The notes under the pieces are model-generated. The model saw only the letters and a list, made by a program, of their open reading frames with translations, did not search any database and was not told the DNA's origin. From the NCBI RefSeq assembly GCF_031458255.1, contig NZ_JAVDYC010000001.1:3977001-4041000 (forward strand): DNA of 64,000 nt, in the 5' to 3' direction. The DNA comes from Catenuloplanes niger (GTDB lineage: Bacteria; Actinomycetota; Actinomycetes; Mycobacteriales; Micromonosporaceae). Each line of letters begins with the position of its first letter. The stretch's first letter is position 1. Below, in pieces: positions 24,641 through 32,687 of the stretch. Both the position numbers and the translations under genes were made by a program.

Positions 24641-25038
24641 ACGAAGACCTGATCATGGTGGTGGAGGACTCCGACGAGGACGTCGAGGCGATCGGCCGGG
24701 CGATCGGCCGCTCCCACCCCGACATCCGACTCGAGTTCGTCCGCTCCGGCGCCGACGTGCTGCCCCGGCTGACCGCGGACGGCGCCCGCCACCCCGACAT
24801 GATCCTGCTCGACCTCAACATGCCCGGCGAGAGCGGCCTCGACGTCCTCCGCCGCCTCCGCGCCCACCCGGACCTGGCCGCACTGACGGTGGTCGTCTTC
24901 ACCTCGTCGGAGGACCCGGCCGAGGCGGACGCCTGCTACGCGGCCGGCGCGGACAGCTACATATACAAGCCGATCAACTTTGCGCTGTTCCAGACGGTCC
25001 TCCGCCAGACCCTGGACTACTGGAGATCAAAACCCTGA
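24637..25038 (+). CDS. Rcp1-like single-domain response regulator
   Basis: 133 residues. GTG 24637 overlaps the phosphatase stop. It is a stand-alone receiver: acidic pocket VVEDSDED, phospho-Asp in MILLDLNMPGESGLDVL, Thr/Ser switch VVFTSSEDPAEAD and Lys in YIYKPINFALF. There is no output domain. This Rcp1 type (acidic EDSDED start and the YxxKP-FxxF ending) is the classical partner of bacterial phytochromes such as Cph1. It probably receives phosphate from the bacteriophytochrome at 20076, or relays to another protein. The last codons (RSKP) are encoded by one end of a dispersed repeat that continues into the intergenic region. Confidence 0.94.
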   Translation: MNEDLIMVVEDSDEDVEAIGRAIGRSHPDIRLEFVRSGADVLPRLTADGARHPDMILLDLNMPGESGLDVLRRLRAHPDLAALTVVVFTSSEDPAEADACYAAGADSYIYKPINFALFQTVLRQTLDYWRSKP

Positions 25039-25111
25039 TCTTCCCGCTCCCGGCGTGGGCACCTCCCGAGCGCTCCCGCGGGCACCGGTCGGCCGCGGGC
25101 GGCCTCCCTGC
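25025..25111 (-). repeat. Dispersed intergenic repeat, copy B (inverted)
   Basis: Read on the minus strand, about 75 bp match copy A (22626-22703) almost throughout, including GGAGGCCGCCCGCGGCCGA and GGTGCCCACGCCGGGAGCG. Its end (GATCA...TGATC) overlaps the 3' end of the response-regulator gene. Confidence 0.75.
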
Positions 25112-25200
25112 ACGTTGGTGGGCGGTCACCACAAACCAGGGGCCCCACGAACGAAACCGGACCGGCCCATCGGGCCGGTCCGGTTAACCGCTGACTCACG

Positions 25201-25285
25201 CGGAGGATACGAGATTCGAACTCGTGAGGGTGTTAACCCAACACGCTTTCCAAGCGTGCGCCCTAGGCCTCTAGGCGAATCCTCC
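25201..25285 (-). tRNA. tRNA-Ser (anticodon GGA)
   Basis: Minus-strand class II tRNA: acceptor GGAGGAT pairs with ATCCTCC. The anticodon stem-loop CGCTTGGAAAGCG has GGA as anticodon, and a long variable arm (TGTTGGGTTAACACCC) is typical of tRNA-Ser. The T arm is CGAGTTCGAATCTCG and the discriminator is G. CCA is not encoded. Confidence 0.95.
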
Positions 25286-25395
25286 GCCGCAGACAATACC
25301 GTGCCGTCGGGCGGGCGTGCACGGGGGTTCCCGGTCGGGCGTGACCGGGGTCTCGGCCCCGATGCGACGGATCGTCGCCCGGGCGGGTAGAGTTG

Positions 25396-25487
25396 GGCTC
25401 ACTCCCCGTGCGGTGGATATCCCGTGAACCTCCCCAGGGCCGGAAGGCAGCAAGGATAAGCGGGCTCTGGCAGGTGCACGGGGAGCC
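25396..25487 (+). ncRNA. ffs: Small bacterial SRP RNA (4.5S type)
   Basis: Long hairpin closed by GGCTCACTCCCCGTGC pairing with GCACGGGGAGCC. The apical domain contains the SRP signature CCCAGGGCCGGAAGGCAGCAAGG with the GGAA tetraloop and the AGCA symmetric loop. It lies immediately upstream of dnaX, its usual place in actinobacteria. A TAGAGT at 25388-25393 could be its -10 element. The RNA binds Ffh for co-translational membrane targeting. Confidence 0.95.
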
Positions 25488-25620
25488 TTCGTGTCCCCGG
25501 GGTTCTCCGGGTTGACCAGCAGCTGCGCCGCATCCCGTAACCGGTCGGGCACGTTTCAGACCCCGTGGTGGCCGTCGTGGTCACGGCGGCGGAGAATGGC
25601 GCGGTCGAGAGGAGACGGCA

Positions 25621-28600
25621 GTGGCGTTGGCCCTCTACCGCAAGTACCGGCCGCGGACGTTTGCCGAGGTCATCGGGCAGGAGCACGTCACCGAGCCGCT
25701 CAGCCAGGCGCTGCGCAGCGGTCGGCTGAACCATGCGTACCTGTTCTCCGGGCCACGCGGCTGCGGCAAGACGAGCTCGGCGCGCATCCTGGCCCGCTCG
25801 CTGAACTGTGAGCAGGGACCGACGCCGGAGCCGTGCGGGGTGTGCACGTCCTGCAAGTCGCTGGCGAACGACGGCGCCGGTTCGATCGACGTGATCGAGA
25901 TCGATGCGGCCAGCCACGGTGGTGTCGACGACGCGCGCGAGCTGCGGGAGAAGGCGTTCTTCGCGCCGGCCAACAGCCGCTACAAGATCTACGTGATCGA
26001 CGAGGCGCACATGGTCTCGTCGGCCGGCTTCAACGCGCTGCTCAAGCTGGTCGAGGAGCCGCCGGAGTACGTGAAGTTCATCTTCGCGACCACCGAGCCG
26101 GAGAAGGTGCTGGGCACGATCAAGTCCCGCACCCACCACTACCCGTTCCGGCTGATCCCGCCGAGCGTGCTCCGGCCGTACCTGGAGCAGCTCACCGAGG
26201 CCGAGGGTGTGAAGGTCGAGCCGGCCGTGTTCCCGCTGGTCGTCCGCGCCGGCGGCGGCAGCGCCCGGGACACGCTCTCCGTGCTCGACCAGCTGATCGC
26301 GGGCGCCGGCGAGGAGGGCGTCACGTACGCGCGCGCGGTCTCGCTGCTCGGCGTCACCGACTCCGCGCTCATCGACGACATGATCGACTCGCTGGCCGCG
26401 GCGGACGGTGCCGCCGCGTTCGCCGCGATCGACCGCGTCGCCGAGGCCGGCCACGACCCGCGCCGGTTCGCCACCGACCTGCTCGAACGGCTCCGCGACC
26501 TGATCGTCATGCAGCAGGTGCCGGACGCCGCCGCCAAGGGCCTGATCGACGGTCCCGCCGACGAGATCGAGCGGATGACCACCCAGGCCGGCCGCTTCGG
26601 CTCCGCCACGCTCTCCCGCGCCGCCGACATCGTGCACAACGGCCTGGTCGAGATGCGCGGCACCACCGGCCCCCGCCTGCTGCTGGAACTCGTCACGGCC
26701 CGCATGCTGCTGCCCGGCGCCGACGACTCCACGGGCGCGCTGCTGCAGCGCCTGGAGCGGATGGAGCGCCACCTGGCCGCGGGCGGTGGAGCCCTACAGA
26801 CCCCTCCGGCGGTACGCAGTCAGCCCGCACCCGCTGTCCCCGGCACTTCCGCCGCTCCGGAGACGACGATCCCGGCCGCTTCCGGCCCCGAGCCGGCGCT
26901 CGACCCGCGGGCGGCCGCGCGTCAGGCCGCGGCCCGGTCCTCCGGCGGCGGCGGTCAGGCCGCGGCACGCCAGGCGGCCGCCCAGGCGGGAACGCCCACC
27001 CAGGCCCGCCGTCCGGCCACCCCGGCCGGTGGCGTTCCGGGCGCGCCGCCGGCCGGTGGCGCTCCGGGTGCCGCCGTTCCTCCGGCCGGTGCGGCTCAGG
27101 CGGCGCCGGCCCAGCCCGGTCCTTCTCCGGCCGACTCCGCGCAGCCCGGCCCCGCCGAGCCCGGGCCGGTCCAGGCCGGTCCCGCACAGACGGGAGCCGG
27201 CCAGGGGGATCCTTCTCCGGACGGTGCGGCGCAGAACGGTTCCGTGCAGAACGGTTCCGTGCAGAACGGTTCCGTGCAGAACGGTTCCGTGCAGAACGGT
27301 TCCGTGCAGAACGGTTCCGTGCAGAACGGTTCCGTGCAGAACGGTTCCGTGCAGGGCGGTTCCGTGCAGGGCGGTCCGGCGTCACCGGCCGGGCAGCCGG
27401 CGGCCGCCCCGGCCGCGGTCGTCGCCGAGCCGGCCGCGTCACCCGACGGGGTGGATGTGGCCGAGCTTCGCACCCGGTGGTGGCCGGAGGCACACGCCTA
27501 CATCAACGCGCGCAACAAGCGTGCCGGCGCCGTGCTCCGCGACGCCACGGTGCGCACCGTCGAGGGTGACACGCTGGTCCTCTCGTTCCGGCTGCCGAAC
27601 CACATCGACATCTTCAACGGCACGCCCGGCGGCATGGACCTCGTCCGCGAGGCCTTCTACGAGCTGCTCGGCGTCCGCTGGCAGGTCCGCTGCGTCCCGG
27701 CCGGCCCGGCCGGCGAGCCGGACGCCCCCACCGGACGCGGCGGTCGCGCCCCGGCTCAGCGCCAGTCGGCCGGCCAGGCCCAGCCCGGCCACCCCACTCC
27801 CCCGTCGGCGCCCACGCGCTCGTTATCCGAGCCGGACGCGAGATCGGGGCCGTCACCGGGGCCGACCCCCGCGTCCACCACGGCGGCCGAGGACGCGGGC
27901 TGGCCCACCCCTGCCGCCATCCCCGACATCCCCCGTTCCGACGCGCCCCCGCCCGTCACCTCCCGGCCCGGCGCGGCCGCACCGCACCCTGCCCCCGGCA
28001 CCGCGGCGCCGTACGCTGCCCCCGGCACGCCGACCGGCAGCGAGACGCCGTCCGGCACCGGACCCTCGCCGAGCCCCACGGTGGACGGCACCGCACCCGG
28101 TCAAGCGGCATCGGCCCCGGCCGGCGGCCCGACCACCGGCAACCGGCCCGGAATCACCGCCGATGCCGGTCAGGCCACCCAGCCCAACAGCCCCCAGCCG
28201 GCCGATGACGGCCGGCCGGCACCGGCCAGGCACGGGACCGCAGCCGGCGGAGCTCTGCCCGGCAGCACCCAACCGGCCGACGACGGCCGGCCGGCACCGG
28301 CCAGGCCCGGCGGGGCGACCGACAACCGCGGCCCCGCCGCTCAGCCCGGCGGTCCCCGGCCTGCCGATGACGGCTGGCCGACGCCGGCACGGCCCGGCGG
28401 CACGAGTGGTGCCGACAACGCTGGTGTTCGAGCGGGCGACCGGCCCGGCCCGGCGCAACCGGGCGTGACCACGGCCGGCGAACAGGGCGGCGACGTCGAC
28501 TGGCCGACGCCGGTGCAGCCCGGCGCGGCCGGCTCCGATGACACGAGCGGCAACGCCGGTGACGGTGGTTGGCCGAGCCCGGTGCCGCCCGGTGGTGGCG

Positions 28601-29793
28601 GCGCGGACGACGGTGCGGGCTGGCCCGAGCCGGTACGCCCGGGAAGCCTGCCGAGCGCGACGGACGACGGTGGCTGGCCGGAACCCGCACCCGCGGGTGG
28701 CGGATCGGCTGCCGCCGGTGGCCGGCCGGAGCCGGCGCGGACCGGCGAGCCGGCGGCTGCGGTTCCGGCGCACCCGGACGGCCCGGCTCCCGCGGACCCG
28801 GCGCCCGGGCGTCGTGCGTCCGCGGGCGGGCTCGCGGCGGCACGCGCGGCCGCGGCGGGTGCGCGCGGCAAGCAGGTCGCGCCCGACGGCGGCACGCGCG
28901 GCGGCGCACCGGCCCGGCCGGAGGAGCCCTCGGCGGCCACCCACGCGCCGGCTCCGGCATCCGCACCGGGCGGGCCGTCGGCCGGTCCGGCGTTCGCGAG
29001 CGGCGCCGGCGCCTGGGACGACTTCCCGGCGGACGAGGAACCACCCTACGACCCGGAGTACGACGGTCCGGCGCCGCCGGACAGCGGTTCGAGCGGCCGC
29101 GGTGGCTTCGGACAGGCGCGCACACCGGCGCGTCCGGCGACCGCCGGGAGCGCGCCGGGCAGCGGTTTCGCTTCGCCCGGCGGCGGTCCGGGATCGGCGG
29201 GCGGCGGTTCGTCGTTCGCGGCTTCGACCGGGCCGGTTTCCGGAGCGCCGGCCTTGGGCGGGCCGGGCGCGGGCCCGGTTTCCGGCGCACCCGCGTTCGG
29301 GGCACCGGGGGCCGGCGGATCCGCCGTGGCGGTGCCGGGCGCTTCGGCGCCGGTGGCCTCTTCGGCGTCGGCCCCGCCTGCCCCGGCGCCGACGGTGCCG
29401 GGACGGACCGCGGCCGGGCCGGGCGCGTCGAATCCCGCGATCGCGAGCGCCAAGGCGGCCGCGAGCCGGGCGGCGGCCGCTGCCGCGGCGGCGGCCCAGG
29501 GACGTGGCTCGGCGGCCAAGCCGGCGGCGGCCACGGCGACGGAGGCTCCACGCCCGACACAGGGCCGGGCCGCGGCGGCGGTGGCCGCGGCCGCCGCGGC
29601 TGCGGCGGCTGCGGCGGCGGCTCAGGCCAGCCAGCCCGTGGAGACGGCAACGAAGGAGTTCGAGGGCTTCGACCCGGGCGACGAGCCGCTGGACGAGATC
29701 ATCGACGAGCAGTCGGCGCGGCAGAGCAGCGAGGAGCAGGCGTTCCTCCTTCTCAAGCAGGCGTTCGGCGCCGAGAAGATCACGGAGATGTGA
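25621..29793 (+). CDS. dnaX: DNA polymerase III subunits gamma/tau, greatly extended
   Basis: 1,390 residues from GTG 25621 (GAGAGGAGAC upstream); most DnaX proteins are 500-900. The clamp-loader AAA module fills about residues 1-370: YRKYRPRTFAEVIGQEHVT, Walker A FSGPRGCGKTSSARI, four zinc-binding Cys (NCEQGPTPEPCGVCTSC), Walker B YVIDEAHMVS and sensor 1 FATTEPEKVL. A tau-like domain occurs at about 615-700 (AELRTRWWPEAHAYINARNK). The rest is Pro/Ala/Gly-rich and probably disordered. It includes a nine-unit NGSVQ/GGSVQ repeat, several GWPxPxxPG modules and an Ala run. A conserved acidic C-terminus (EFEGFDPGDEPLDEIIDEQ) closes it. The protein couples clamp loading to the replicase. No programmed frameshift signal was seen. 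Confidence 0.96.
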   Translation: MALALYRKYRPRTFAEVIGQEHVTEPLSQALRSGRLNHAYLFSGPRGCGKTSSARILARSLNCEQGPTPEPCGVCTSCKSLANDGAGSIDVIEIDAASHGGVDDARELREKAFFAPANSRYKIYVIDEAHMVSSAGFNALLKLVEEPPEYVKFIFATTEPEKVLGTIKSRTHHYPFRLIPPSVLRPYLEQLTEAEGVKVEPAVFPLVVRAGGGSARDTLSVLDQLIAGAGEEGVTYARAVSLLGVTDSALIDDMIDSLAAADGAAAFAAIDRVAEAGHDPRRFATDLLERLRDLIVMQQVPDAAAKGLIDGPADEIERMTTQAGRFGSATLSRAADIVHNGLVEMRGTTGPRLLLELVTARMLLPGADDSTGALLQRLERMERHLAAGGGALQTPPAVRSQPAPAVPGTSAAPETTIPAASGPEPALDPRAAARQAAARSSGGGGQAAARQAAAQAGTPTQARRPATPAGGVPGAPPAGGAPGAAVPPAGAAQAAPAQPGPSPADSAQPGPAEPGPVQAGPAQTGAGQGDPSPDGAAQNGSVQNGSVQNGSVQNGSVQNGSVQNGSVQNGSVQNGSVQGGSVQGGPASPAGQPAAAPAAVVAEPAASPDGVDVAELRTRWWPEAHAYINARNKRAGAVLRDATVRTVEGDTLVLSFRLPNHIDIFNGTPGGMDLVREAFYELLGVRWQVRCVPAGPAGEPDAPTGRGGRAPAQRQSAGQAQPGHPTPPSAPTRSLSEPDARSGPSPGPTPASTTAAEDAGWPTPAAIPDIPRSDAPPPVTSRPGAAAPHPAPGTAAPYAAPGTPTGSETPSGTGPSPSPTVDGTAPGQAASAPAGGPTTGNRPGITADAGQATQPNSPQPADDGRPAPARHGTAAGGALPGSTQPADDGRPAPARPGGATDNRGPAAQPGGPRPADDGWPTPARPGGTSGADNAGVRAGDRPGPAQPGVTTAGEQGGDVDWPTPVQPGAAGSDDTSGNAGDGGWPSPVPPGGGGADDGAGWPEPVRPGSLPSATDDGGWPEPAPAGGGSAAAGGRPEPARTGEPAAAVPAHPDGPAPADPAPGRRASAGGLAAARAAAAGARGKQVAPDGGTRGGAPARPEEPSAATHAPAPASAPGGPSAGPAFASGAGAWDDFPADEEPPYDPEYDGPAPPDSGSSGRGGFGQARTPARPATAGSAPGSGFASPGGGPGSAGGGSSFAASTGPVSGAPALGGPGAGPVSGAPAFGAPGAGGSAVAVPGASAPVASSASAPPAPAPTVPGRTAAGPGASNPAIASAKAAASRAAAAAAAAAQGRGSAAKPAAATATEAPRPTQGRAAAAVAAAAAAAAAAAAAQASQPVETATKEFEGFDPGDEPLDEIIDEQSARQSSEEQAFLLLKQAFGAEKITEM
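27235..27369 (+). repeat. 15-bp minisatellite inside dnaX
   Basis: Eight perfect copies of AACGGTTCCGTGCAG followed by one GGCGGTTCCGTGCAG, in frame, encode NGSVQ x8 plus GGSVQ. Lack of synonymous differences indicates recent expansion. The unit length keeps the frame whatever the copy number. Confidence 0.97.
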
Positions 29794-29978
29794 CCGGTCG
29801 GGCCCACCCACTGCGGGTGCGGGCCCGACCGGGCCGGCACGCCAGGCGTCCCGTCCGGCTATGGACGACGTGCCGGGCGCGGCGCCCGGCGGAACCGGCG
29901 GCGAACGACGCGAGGGAAGCCGGCGGTCTTTCGGTGCCCACGCCGGAACCGGCTCCGATGCGGCGGCCGAGCGGCGGC

Positions 29979-30044
29979 GGAGGCCGCCGCAAGGTTGGCC
30001 CGCGGGAGCATGCCCAGCGTGCCCACGCCGGAAGCGGGAACAAG
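29979..30044 (+). repeat. Dispersed intergenic repeat, copy C
   Basis: GGAGGCCGCCGC..., GTTGGCCCGCGGGAGCATG and GTGCCCACGCCGGAAGCGGGAA blocks shared with copies A, B and D. The GTTGGCCCGCGGGAGCATG block is identical in copy D. Confidence 0.65.
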
Positions 30045-30068
30045 AATCGGCGGCGGAACAGAGACCGA

Positions 30069-30183
30069 CCCACGAACCGGCACCACGCCGAACGTGGGTT
30101 TCGGGGCTCGGCCCCGGGGACAGCACAGCGCCCACGAACCCGCACCGCACCGAACGTGGGGTCCGGGGCTCGGCCGCGGGACT
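30069..30183 (+). repeat. Two tandem ~53-bp units, 62 bp apart
   Basis: Units at 30069-30121 and 30131-30183 share CCCACGAACC, CCGAACGTGGG and CGGGGCTCGGCC blocks with a few substitutions. They end about 87 bp before the ybaB start. Confidence 0.7.
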
Positions 30184-30269
30184 GTACGGCGGGTGGGCCG
30201 GGGCGGGGCGGCTACGCTGGGCGGCGGTTCGGTGGTGCGGCGAAGCCGCGGGATGAAGAGGAGCCTGCC

Positions 30270-30602
30270 GTGGTGCGTCCTGGTGGACAGCCCAACATGC
30301 AGCAGTTGATGAAGCAGGCGGCGAAGTTGCAGCAGGCGGCGCAGGCCGCGCAGACGGAGCTGGCGGAGTCCGAGGTCACGGGTACGGCCGGCGGCGGTCT
30401 GGTGACCGTCACGATGGCCGGGACCGGCGAGGTGCGGTCCGTGAAGATCGATCCGAAGGTGATCGATCCGGACGACCCGGAGACGCTGGAGGACACGGTG
30501 CTGGCGGCGCTGCACAACGCGGCGGAGGCGGTGCGTGCGCTGACGGAGGAGAAGATGGGTCCGGTCACGGGCGGGCTCGGCGGACTCGGCATGGGGTTCT
30601 GA
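30270..30602 (+). CDS. YbaB/EbfC family nucleoid-associated protein
   Basis: 110 residues from GTG 30270 (GAAGAGGAG upstream). The helical N-terminus is [30 protein letters not shown]; the central strands follow in [27 protein letters not shown]-terminal helix and a Gly/Met-rich tail ([10 protein letters not shown]) close it. YbaB proteins are dimeric tweezers-like DNA-binding proteins. The dnaX-ybaB-recR order is conserved widely and links the protein to replication and repair. recR begins 7 nt after the stop. Confidence 0.94.
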   Translation: MVRPGGQPNMQQLMKQAAKLQQAAQAAQTELAESEVTGTAGGGLVTVTMAGTGEVRSVKIDPKVIDPDDPETLEDTVLAALHNAAEAVRALTEEKMGPVTGGLGGLGMGF

Positions 30603-30609
30603 GCCGGCG

Positions 30610-31203
30610 ATGTACGAGGGTGCCATTCAGGATCTGATCGACGAGCTGGGACGCCTGCCCGGCGTGGGTCCGAAGAGCGCCCAGCGGATCGCGTTCCACA
30701 TTCTGTCCTCGGACACGGCGGACGTGGCGCGGCTGGCGGCGGCGCTGCGGAAGGTCAAGGAGTCGGTGCGCTTCTGCACGGTCTGTTACAACGTGGCCGA
30801 GGAGGAGCAGTGCCGGATCTGCCGTGACCCGCGCCGCGGCAACGAGGTGCTGTGCGTGGTCGAGGAGCCGAAGGACGTGGTGGCGATCGAGCGGACCGGC
30901 GAGTTCCGCGGTCGCTACCACGTGCTCGGCGGCGCGATCAATCCGCTGGAGGGGATCGGGCCGGACAACCTCAAGATCCGCGAGTTGCTGATCCGGTTGG
31001 GGAACGGGGACGTCAAGGAGCTGATCCTGGCGACGGACCCGAACACCGAGGGCGAGGCGACCGCGACGTACCTGGCGCTGATGGTGAAGCCGATGGGGAT
31101 CTCGGTGACGCGGCTGGCCAGCGGGTTGCCGGTGGGTGGCGACCTGGAGTACGCGGATGAGATCACCCTGGGCAGGGCGTTCGAGGGGCGTCGCGCGGTG
31201 TGA
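30610..31203 (+). CDS. recR: Recombination mediator RecR
   Basis: 197 residues, standard length. N-terminal HhH ([24 protein letters not shown]), zinc finger ([16 protein letters not shown]), Toprim domain ([38 protein letters not shown], with [10 protein letters not shown]) and C-terminal Walker-B-like tail. With RecO it loads RecA on gapped DNA. It is co-transcribed with ybaB (7-nt gap) and is the last gene of the dnaX cluster. Confidence 0.97.
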   Translation: MYEGAIQDLIDELGRLPGVGPKSAQRIAFHILSSDTADVARLAAALRKVKESVRFCTVCYNVAEEEQCRICRDPRRGNEVLCVVEEPKDVVAIERTGEFRGRYHVLGGAINPLEGIGPDNLKIRELLIRLGNGDVKELILATDPNTEGEATATYLALMVKPMGISVTRLASGLPVGGDLEYADEITLGRAFEGRRAV

Positions 31204-31599
31204 AGCTGAAAAGCCGCCGAAATACCCCCGTAACAGACATGTTTTGCCTATGCTCAAAGTTGATTTGCCCTGTTTTTCCGTCCTTGATCCCATTCAGGTC
31301 ACGCCATCATCACGGCGTGGCCTGAAGTTGGTTACATGGTCACTCTGAGCGTTGACCGGAGTGGCCTCCTCGGTGGACTGTTCATCCGGCGGCGGCACAC
31401 CCGTCGCCGTGTCCGCGCTGCCTTCCCACGCCCCACCTGAGGCCGTCGGATGGAGGCGTGGGCACTCGAGGCTCACGACAATCGACCGGTTGCCGTAGGC
31501 CGCGGGTGATCCACCGTGCCGACAGGCGACCCTCGTGTCGTCCGGTCGACGCTGCGGCGGCGCCTGCGGTCCGGTGGCCGGAGGAGGACCGAGGCACGG
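31204..31599. other. Intergenic region recR-dppC
   Basis: 396 bp. The left half is unusually A/T-rich (31225-31300), suiting a promoter for the dpp operon; TATGCT near 31249 is a possible -10. It also carries a hairpin (31294-31325). No gene is supported. Confidence 0.5.
31294..31325. promoter_or_regulatory. 12-bp inverted repeat upstream of the dpp operon
   Basis: TCAGGTCACGCC, 8-nt spacer ATCATCAC, GGCGTGGCCTGA; one T/G wobble. It could terminate recR transcription or serve as a regulator site in the dpp leader. There is no T-run after it. Confidence 0.45.
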
Positions 31600-32610
31600 A
31601 TGGTCAGTGGACCGGGCGCGTCCCTCTCGGAGGAGTCGACGCACGACGTCGCCGATCCGGCTGAAGGTGCTGCCAGCACGAGCGGCAAGGCCATCGAGGG
31701 GCGTTCGCTGCGCCAGATCGCATGGCGGCGGTTCAAGCGTGACAAGGTCGCGATGGCGGGCGGTGGCTTCGTCATCTTCCTGGTGCTCGTCGCGTTCCTC
31801 GCTTCCCCCATCGTGAAGCTGATCGGCCACCCGATCGACGCGTTCAACAACGACCTGATCGACCCGACGCTGGGCCTGCCGATCGGCCCGCTGGGCGGCA
31901 TCAGCGGCGAGCACTGGCTGGGTGTCGAGCCGACCTCCGGCCGTGACATCTTCAGCCGCGTCATCTACGGTGCGCAGACCTCCATCTTCGTGGCGTTCCT
32001 GGCCGCGGCGGTGTCCACGGTGATCGGCGCGATCCTGGGCCTGGCGGCCGGCTTCGTGGGCGGCTGGATCGACGCGGTGATCAGCCGCGTGATGGACTTC
32101 CTGCTGGCGTTCCCGCAGCTGCTGTTCTCGATCGCGCTGGTCTCGGTGCTGCCGGACACGTTCTTCGGGCTGGACGGCCGCTGGTCGCGGATGTCCGTAC
32201 TGATCGGCGTGATCGGATTCTTCGGCTGGCCGTACATCGGGCGTATCGTCCGTGGTCAGGTGCTGTCGCTGCGCGAGCGGGAGTTCATCGAGGCATCGCG
32301 CAGTCTGGGTGCCCGCACCGGGCGCATCCTGTTCCGGGAGCTGCTGCCGAACCTGGCCGCGCCGATCCTGGTCTACACCACGCTCATCATCCCGACGAAC
32401 ATCATCACCGAGGCGTCGCTCAGCTTCCTCGGTGTCGGCATCGAGGCGCCGAACCCCTCCTGGGGCGGCATGCTCTACGACGCCAAGAGCTACTACCAGT
32501 CGGACCCGATGTACATGATCATTCCCGGCGTGTGCATCTTCATCACCGTGCTGGCCTTCAACCTGTTCGGCGACGGACTCCGCGATGCCCTGGACCCCAA
32601 GGCTCACTGA
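31600..32610 (+). CDS. dppC: Dipeptide/oligopeptide ABC transporter permease (DppC type)
   Basis: 336 residues from ATG 31600 with GAGG upstream. An N-terminal cytoplasmic stretch with SLRQIAWRRFKRDKVAMAGG is typical of DppC/OppC. Six hydrophobic helices follow, the EAA loop (EFIEASRSLGARTGRILFRELLPNLAAPIL) and the ending SFLGVGIEAPNPSWGGMLYDA and FNLFGDGLRDALDPKAH. It forms the channel with DppB. It opens a five-gene cluster in C-A-B-D-F order; the SBP gene follows after 77 nt. Confidence 0.94.
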   Translation: MVSGPGASLSEESTHDVADPAEGAASTSGKAIEGRSLRQIAWRRFKRDKVAMAGGGFVIFLVLVAFLASPIVKLIGHPIDAFNNDLIDPTLGLPIGPLGGISGEHWLGVEPTSGRDIFSRVIYGAQTSIFVAFLAAAVSTVIGAILGLAAGFVGGWIDAVISRVMDFLLAFPQLLFSIALVSVLPDTFFGLDGRWSRMSVLIGVIGFFGWPYIGRIVRGQVLSLREREFIEASRSLGARTGRILFRELLPNLAAPILVYTTLIIPTNIITEASLSFLGVGIEAPNPSWGGMLYDAKSYYQSDPMYMIIPGVCIFITVLAFNLFGDGLRDALDPKAH

Positions 32611-32687
32611 CCCGCGCAGCAGTCGCATCACCGCAGTACGCGCATTCCGTCGCGACCCACGGTCGCACGTCAAGGAGGTAGGCAGCA

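Larger units (their letters stand above)
29794..30269. other. Intergenic region between dnaX and ybaB
   Basis: 476 bp with no supported gene. It contains dispersed repeat copy C (29979-30044), a partial related block near 29930-29950 (GTGCCCACGCCGGAACC) and a tandem duplication (30069-30183). Confidence 0.6.

Noticed and set aside
26786-28468. Long Arg/Pro-rich frames overlapping dnaX
   Set aside because: They arise from the GC-rich repetitive dnaX tail read in another frame; no start signal or motif supports them.
25621-29793. Programmed -1 frameshift making a short gamma subunit
   Set aside because: No A-run slippery site with a following hairpin was seen after the AAA module.
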